Below are positions 61,334 to 64,000 of a stretch of DNA of 64,000 nt, piece after piece. The notes under the pieces are model-generated. The model saw only the letters and a program-made list of their open reading frames with translations, made no database searches and was not told where the DNA came from. Numbering within the stretch: the stretch's first letter is position 1; each line of letters starts with the position of its first letter. The stretch lies in assembly GCA_040274725.1 (NCBI GenBank), contig JBEMAQ010000007.1, positions 81,282-145,281 of the forward strand. Reading direction: 5' to 3'. Both the position numbers and the translations under genes were made by a program. The DNA is from Solibacillus sp040274725 (GTDB lineage Bacteria; Bacillota; Bacilli; Bacillales_A; Planococcaceae).

Positions 61334-63844
61334 TTATTGCCCAACACCGTGACAAGACTTATATTTTTTCCCTGAACCACACGGACAAGGATCATTACGA
61401 CCGATGTTTTCTGCCTTACGTGACGGCATTTTCTTCGGCTTTTTCGCACCCTCTTCTTTCGGGTTCACTGCTTGGCCTTTTGCAACCTCTTCACGCTGTA
61501 GATTGCTGCGAACTTCTGCCTTCATAATATATTTCGCCACGTCCTCGCGCACAGCCGCAACCATATCCTCAAACATCGCGAAACCTTCTTGCTGGTATTC
61601 ACGCAGCGGATCCGTTTGGCCATATGCACGTAGGTGAATCCCTTGACGCAGCTGGTCCATCGCATCAATATGGTCAATCCACTTCGTATCAATTGAACGC
61701 AGTAAAATAACCTTCTCAAACTCACGCATACGCTCTGGCGTCATATCTTGTTCTTTTTCATCATAACGAGCACGAACTGCCTCTAAAATAAGCGCAATCA
61801 TCTCGTCAGGTGACTGACCTTCAAGCTGGCTGGCGGTTAGAACGCCCTCATCTAATAAATTCGCCGCAATATAATCCTCAAGTGCATCAAGTGTCCATGC
61901 ATCCTTCTCGCCCTGTGTATGCATCGCCACCGCATTTTCAATCGCCTGTTCTAGCATGGACTCAACAAGCGCACGCATATTATCTGACTCCAGCACTTCT
62001 TCACGCTCTTTATAAATAACCTCGCGTTGCTGACGCAGTACATCATCATATTGCAATAGGCGTTTACGTGCATCAAAGTTATTCCCCTCGACACGTTTTT
62101 GAGCCGATTCTACCGCTTTTGATACCATGCCCGACTGAATCGGCTGTGTATCGTCCATCCCAAGCTTCGTCATCATGGCCTTCATCTTATCTGAACCGAA
62201 GCGGCGCATTAAATCATCCTCAAGTGACAAGTAGAACTGCGTCACACCAGCATTCCCTTGACGACCTGAACGACCACGCAGCTGATTGTCGATTCGTCTC
62301 GACTCGTGACGCTCTGTACCAAGAACCGCTAAACCACCGATTTCGAGTACACCCTCACCCGGCTTAATGTCTGTCCCACGTCCAGCCATGTTCGTCGCGA
62401 TGGTTACGGCACCTTTATTCCCCGCATTGGCGATAATTTCAGCTTCCTGCTCATGATTTTTCGCATTGAGCACGTTATGCGGAATTTTAAACTGCGTTAA
62501 ATATTTCGAAATAATCTCAGACGTCTCAATCGCAACCGTACCGACTAATACCGGTTGGCCATTACGGTGACGCTCTGCAATATCCTGTGCTACCGCCTTG
62601 AACTTCCCTTGCATCGTCGCAAAAATTAAATCCGCGCGGTCATCACGGGCAATCGGCTTGTTCGTCGGAATCGCAATAACCGTCATATTGTAAATATTGC
62701 GGAACTCCTCTTCCTCTGTTTTCGCTGTACCTGTCATACCCGATAATTTCTCATACATACGGAAGTAGTTTTGGAACGTAACAGTCGCCATTGTCATGGA
62801 CTCATTTTGAATTTCTAGGCCTTCTTTTGCCTCAATTGCCTGGTGCAGACCATCTGAGTAGCGGCGACCCTTCATTAAACGACCCGTAAAGCCGTCTACA
62901 ATGACAACTTCACCGTCCTGTACCACATAGTCCACATCTAGATGCATAGAAGCATGTGCCTTTAAGCTTTGGTTAATCGCATGATTTAAACGTACATGCG
63001 CCAAATCGAATAAGTTATCGATACCAAATGCTTTTTCAGCCTTCTCAATCCCAGCTTCCGTCAACGTAACACCCTTTGTTGACTCCTCGTAGTTATAATC
63101 TGTCTCTTTCGTTAACATGCGTACAAATGCATTTGACTGCACATACAGCTGCGCTGTTTTGCCAGCTTGCCCTGAAATAATAAGCGGTGTACGCGCCTCA
63201 TCGATTAAAATCGAGTCAACCTCATCAATTACCGCATAATGCAGTGGACGCTGTACGCGGTCCTCTTTGTAAAGCACCATGTTATCACGCAAGTAGTCAA
63301 AGCCGAGTTCATTATTTGTCGAATATGTAATATCCGCCGCATACGCCTCACGCTTCGCATTTTTGTCTAAGCTATTTAAATTCAAACCAACCGTTAAACC
63401 AAGCCACTCATACAGCTCGCCCATTTCTGTCGCGTCACGGCTTGCAAGGTATTCATTCACTGTGACAACATGTACACCTTTACCTGTTATTGCATTTAAA
63501 TATACTGACATTGTCGATGTTAACGTCTTACCTTCACCCGTTTTCATCTCCGCGATATTGCCATCATTCAGTGCAGCCGCACCCATAATTTGCACGCGGA
63601 ACGGATACATGCCAAGTACACGCTTTGCCGCTTCACGCACAACCGCAAACGCCTCTGGTAATAGTTGATCGACGGTCTCACCCTTTTGATAACGATCTTT
63701 AAACTCCTCTGTCTTCGCCTTCAACGCGTCGTCTGCTAAAGCTTCCATTTGCGTGCTAAACGCCTCTACGCTCGATGCGATTTTCTCAAGTCGTTTTACT
63801 TCTTTTTTATTGAAATCAAATAATTTATTTAAAAAATTAGCCAT
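61334..63844 (-). CDS. secA: Preprotein translocase ATPase SecA
   Basis: Motor of the Sec secretion pathway, 836 residues. Walker A is MKTGEGKTLTS (about residues 99-109), the DEAD-type motif VIDEVDSILIDEARTPLIISG follows, then the second nucleotide fold with NMAGRGTDI and QLRGRSGRQG. The C-terminal zinc-binding tail CPCGSGKKYKSCHG is complete and binds SecB or lipid. prfB follows after 110 bases, as in most Bacillales. A short AAGTGACC-type site precedes the ATG. Confidence 0.97.
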   Translation of the reverse strand: MANFLNKLFDFNKKEVKRLEKIASSVEAFSTQMEALADDALKAKTEEFKDRYQKGETVDQLLPEAFAVVREAAKRVLGMYPFRVQIMGAAALNDGNIAEMKTGEGKTLTSTMSVYLNAITGKGVHVVTVNEYLASRDATEMGELYEWLGLTVGLNLNSLDKNAKREAYAADITYSTNNELGFDYLRDNMVLYKEDRVQRPLHYAVIDEVDSILIDEARTPLIISGQAGKTAQLYVQSNAFVRMLTKETDYNYEESTKGVTLTEAGIEKAEKAFGIDNLFDLAHVRLNHAINQSLKAHASMHLDVDYVVQDGEVVIVDGFTGRLMKGRRYSDGLHQAIEAKEGLEIQNESMTMATVTFQNYFRMYEKLSGMTGTAKTEEEEFRNIYNMTVIAIPTNKPIARDDRADLIFATMQGKFKAVAQDIAERHRNGQPVLVGTVAIETSEIISKYLTQFKIPHNVLNAKNHEQEAEIIANAGNKGAVTIATNMAGRGTDIKPGEGVLEIGGLAVLGTERHESRRIDNQLRGRSGRQGNAGVTQFYLSLEDDLMRRFGSDKMKAMMTKLGMDDTQPIQSGMVSKAVESAQKRVEGNNFDARKRLLQYDDVLRQQREVIYKEREEVLESDNMRALVESMLEQAIENAVAMHTQGEKDAWTLDALEDYIAANLLDEGVLTASQLEGQSPDEMIALILEAVRARYDEKEQDMTPERMREFEKVILLRSIDTKWIDHIDAMDQLRQGIHLRAYGQTDPLREYQQEGFAMFEDMVAAVREDVAKYIMKAEVRSNLQREEVAKGQAVNPKEEGAKKPKKMPSRKAENIGRNDPCPCGSGKKYKSCHGVGQ

Positions 63845-63881
63845 AAAAATTGGTCACTTCCCAACATAGTCTGTAAGTTAC

Positions 63882-63910
63882 ATTTTAACATTTTGTATAG
63901 GGTGGGGCAA
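63882..63910 (-). promoter_or_regulatory. Sigma-A promoter of secA
   Basis: Minus strand TTGCCC (63905-63910), 17-base spacer, TAAAAT (63882-63887) preceded by TGT, an extended -10. Confidence 0.55.
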
Positions 63911-63962
63911 ATGATGGTGTTAACTAGGTTTTGAAGATTGCAAAATAAAACATACTAACATT

Positions 63963-63996
63963 AGTAGTACAGACCGAGGCCATGGTTTGTGCTACT
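63963..63996. terminator. Hairpin at the window edge
   Basis: AGTAGTACAGACC pairs with GGTTTGTGCTACT (two wobbles) around an 8-base loop. It may be the terminator of the gene upstream of secA, which lies outside the window. Confidence 0.5.
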
Positions 63997-64000
63997 ATTT

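Noticed and set aside
1..64000. tRNA, rRNA, CRISPR array, prophage or insertion sequence
   Set aside because: No cloverleaf sequences, regularly spaced repeats, transposase or phage genes were recognised anywhere in the window.

Overview
The window is a chromosomal segment of a low-to-mid GC Gram-positive bacterium of the order Bacillales, most likely a Lysinibacillus/Solibacillus-type member of the Planococcaceae. The evidence is the gene set (Spx, MecA, CoiA, ComK, AddAB, MinJ, CtpB, SigL), the strong AAGGAGG-type ribosome binding sites, the T-box and the CtsR- and LexA-like boxes, and gene order resembling three separate Bacillus subtilis neighbourhoods. No tRNA, rRNA, CRISPR array, prophage or insertion sequence was seen.

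Layout. (1) 1-9.3 kb: pepF (cut by the window edge), coiA, mecA, spx, T-box-controlled trpS, fabF, fabH and a DUF2929 protein. This is the yja/yjb block of B. subtilis, with an AT-rich gene-free stretch where the opp operon would lie. (2) 9.3-18.3 kb: the most unusual part. A minus-strand operon encodes a small membrane protein, an NCS1-type permease, a haem-dependent oxidative N-demethylase (DUF3445) alpha-like subunit, a DmmA-like small subunit, an FMN/2Fe-2S reductase and an aldehyde dehydrogenase. It starts at a perfect sigma-54 promoter and is divergent from a sigma-54 activator with an unusual C-terminal sensor-like domain. The sigma-54 gene itself is next. (3) 18.4-27 kb: the potABCD polyamine importer, a MocR/GabR-type regulator and gabT-gabD, which together could import polyamines and degrade the resulting 4-aminobutyrate. 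(4) 27.2-37.7 kb: a stand-alone gltX, a ClpB that naturally lacks its N-domain and sits behind a CtsR box, yitW-yitV-yitU homologues, a membrane-anchored amylase-like protein that has lost its catalytic residues, yisL, yisK and a DUF418 protein. (5) 37.8-45.1 kb: addB-addA, the recombination nuclease. (6) 45.2-54 kb: a TVP38-type membrane protein, minJ, ctpB, a TlpA/ResA-like thioredoxin, an EnvC-like M23 peptidase, ftsX, ftsE and yvlB: division and cell-wall functions. A large structured stem-loop repeat lies at 49.36-49.47 kb. (7) 54-64 kb: uvrA, uvrB (LexA-like box), an IDEAL-domain protein, comK, prfB with its programmed +1 frameshift, and secA.

How the parts work together. The 9-27 kb block reads as a nitrogen and carbon scavenging region: N-methylated amine demethylation under sigma-54 control next to polyamine uptake and GABA breakdown. 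The rest is housekeeping: fatty acid initiation, tRNA charging, competence control (MecA, Spx, ComK, CoiA), DNA repair, division and secretion. Many start codons were set by the position of the ribosome binding site rather than by the longest reading frame, as noted in each entry.
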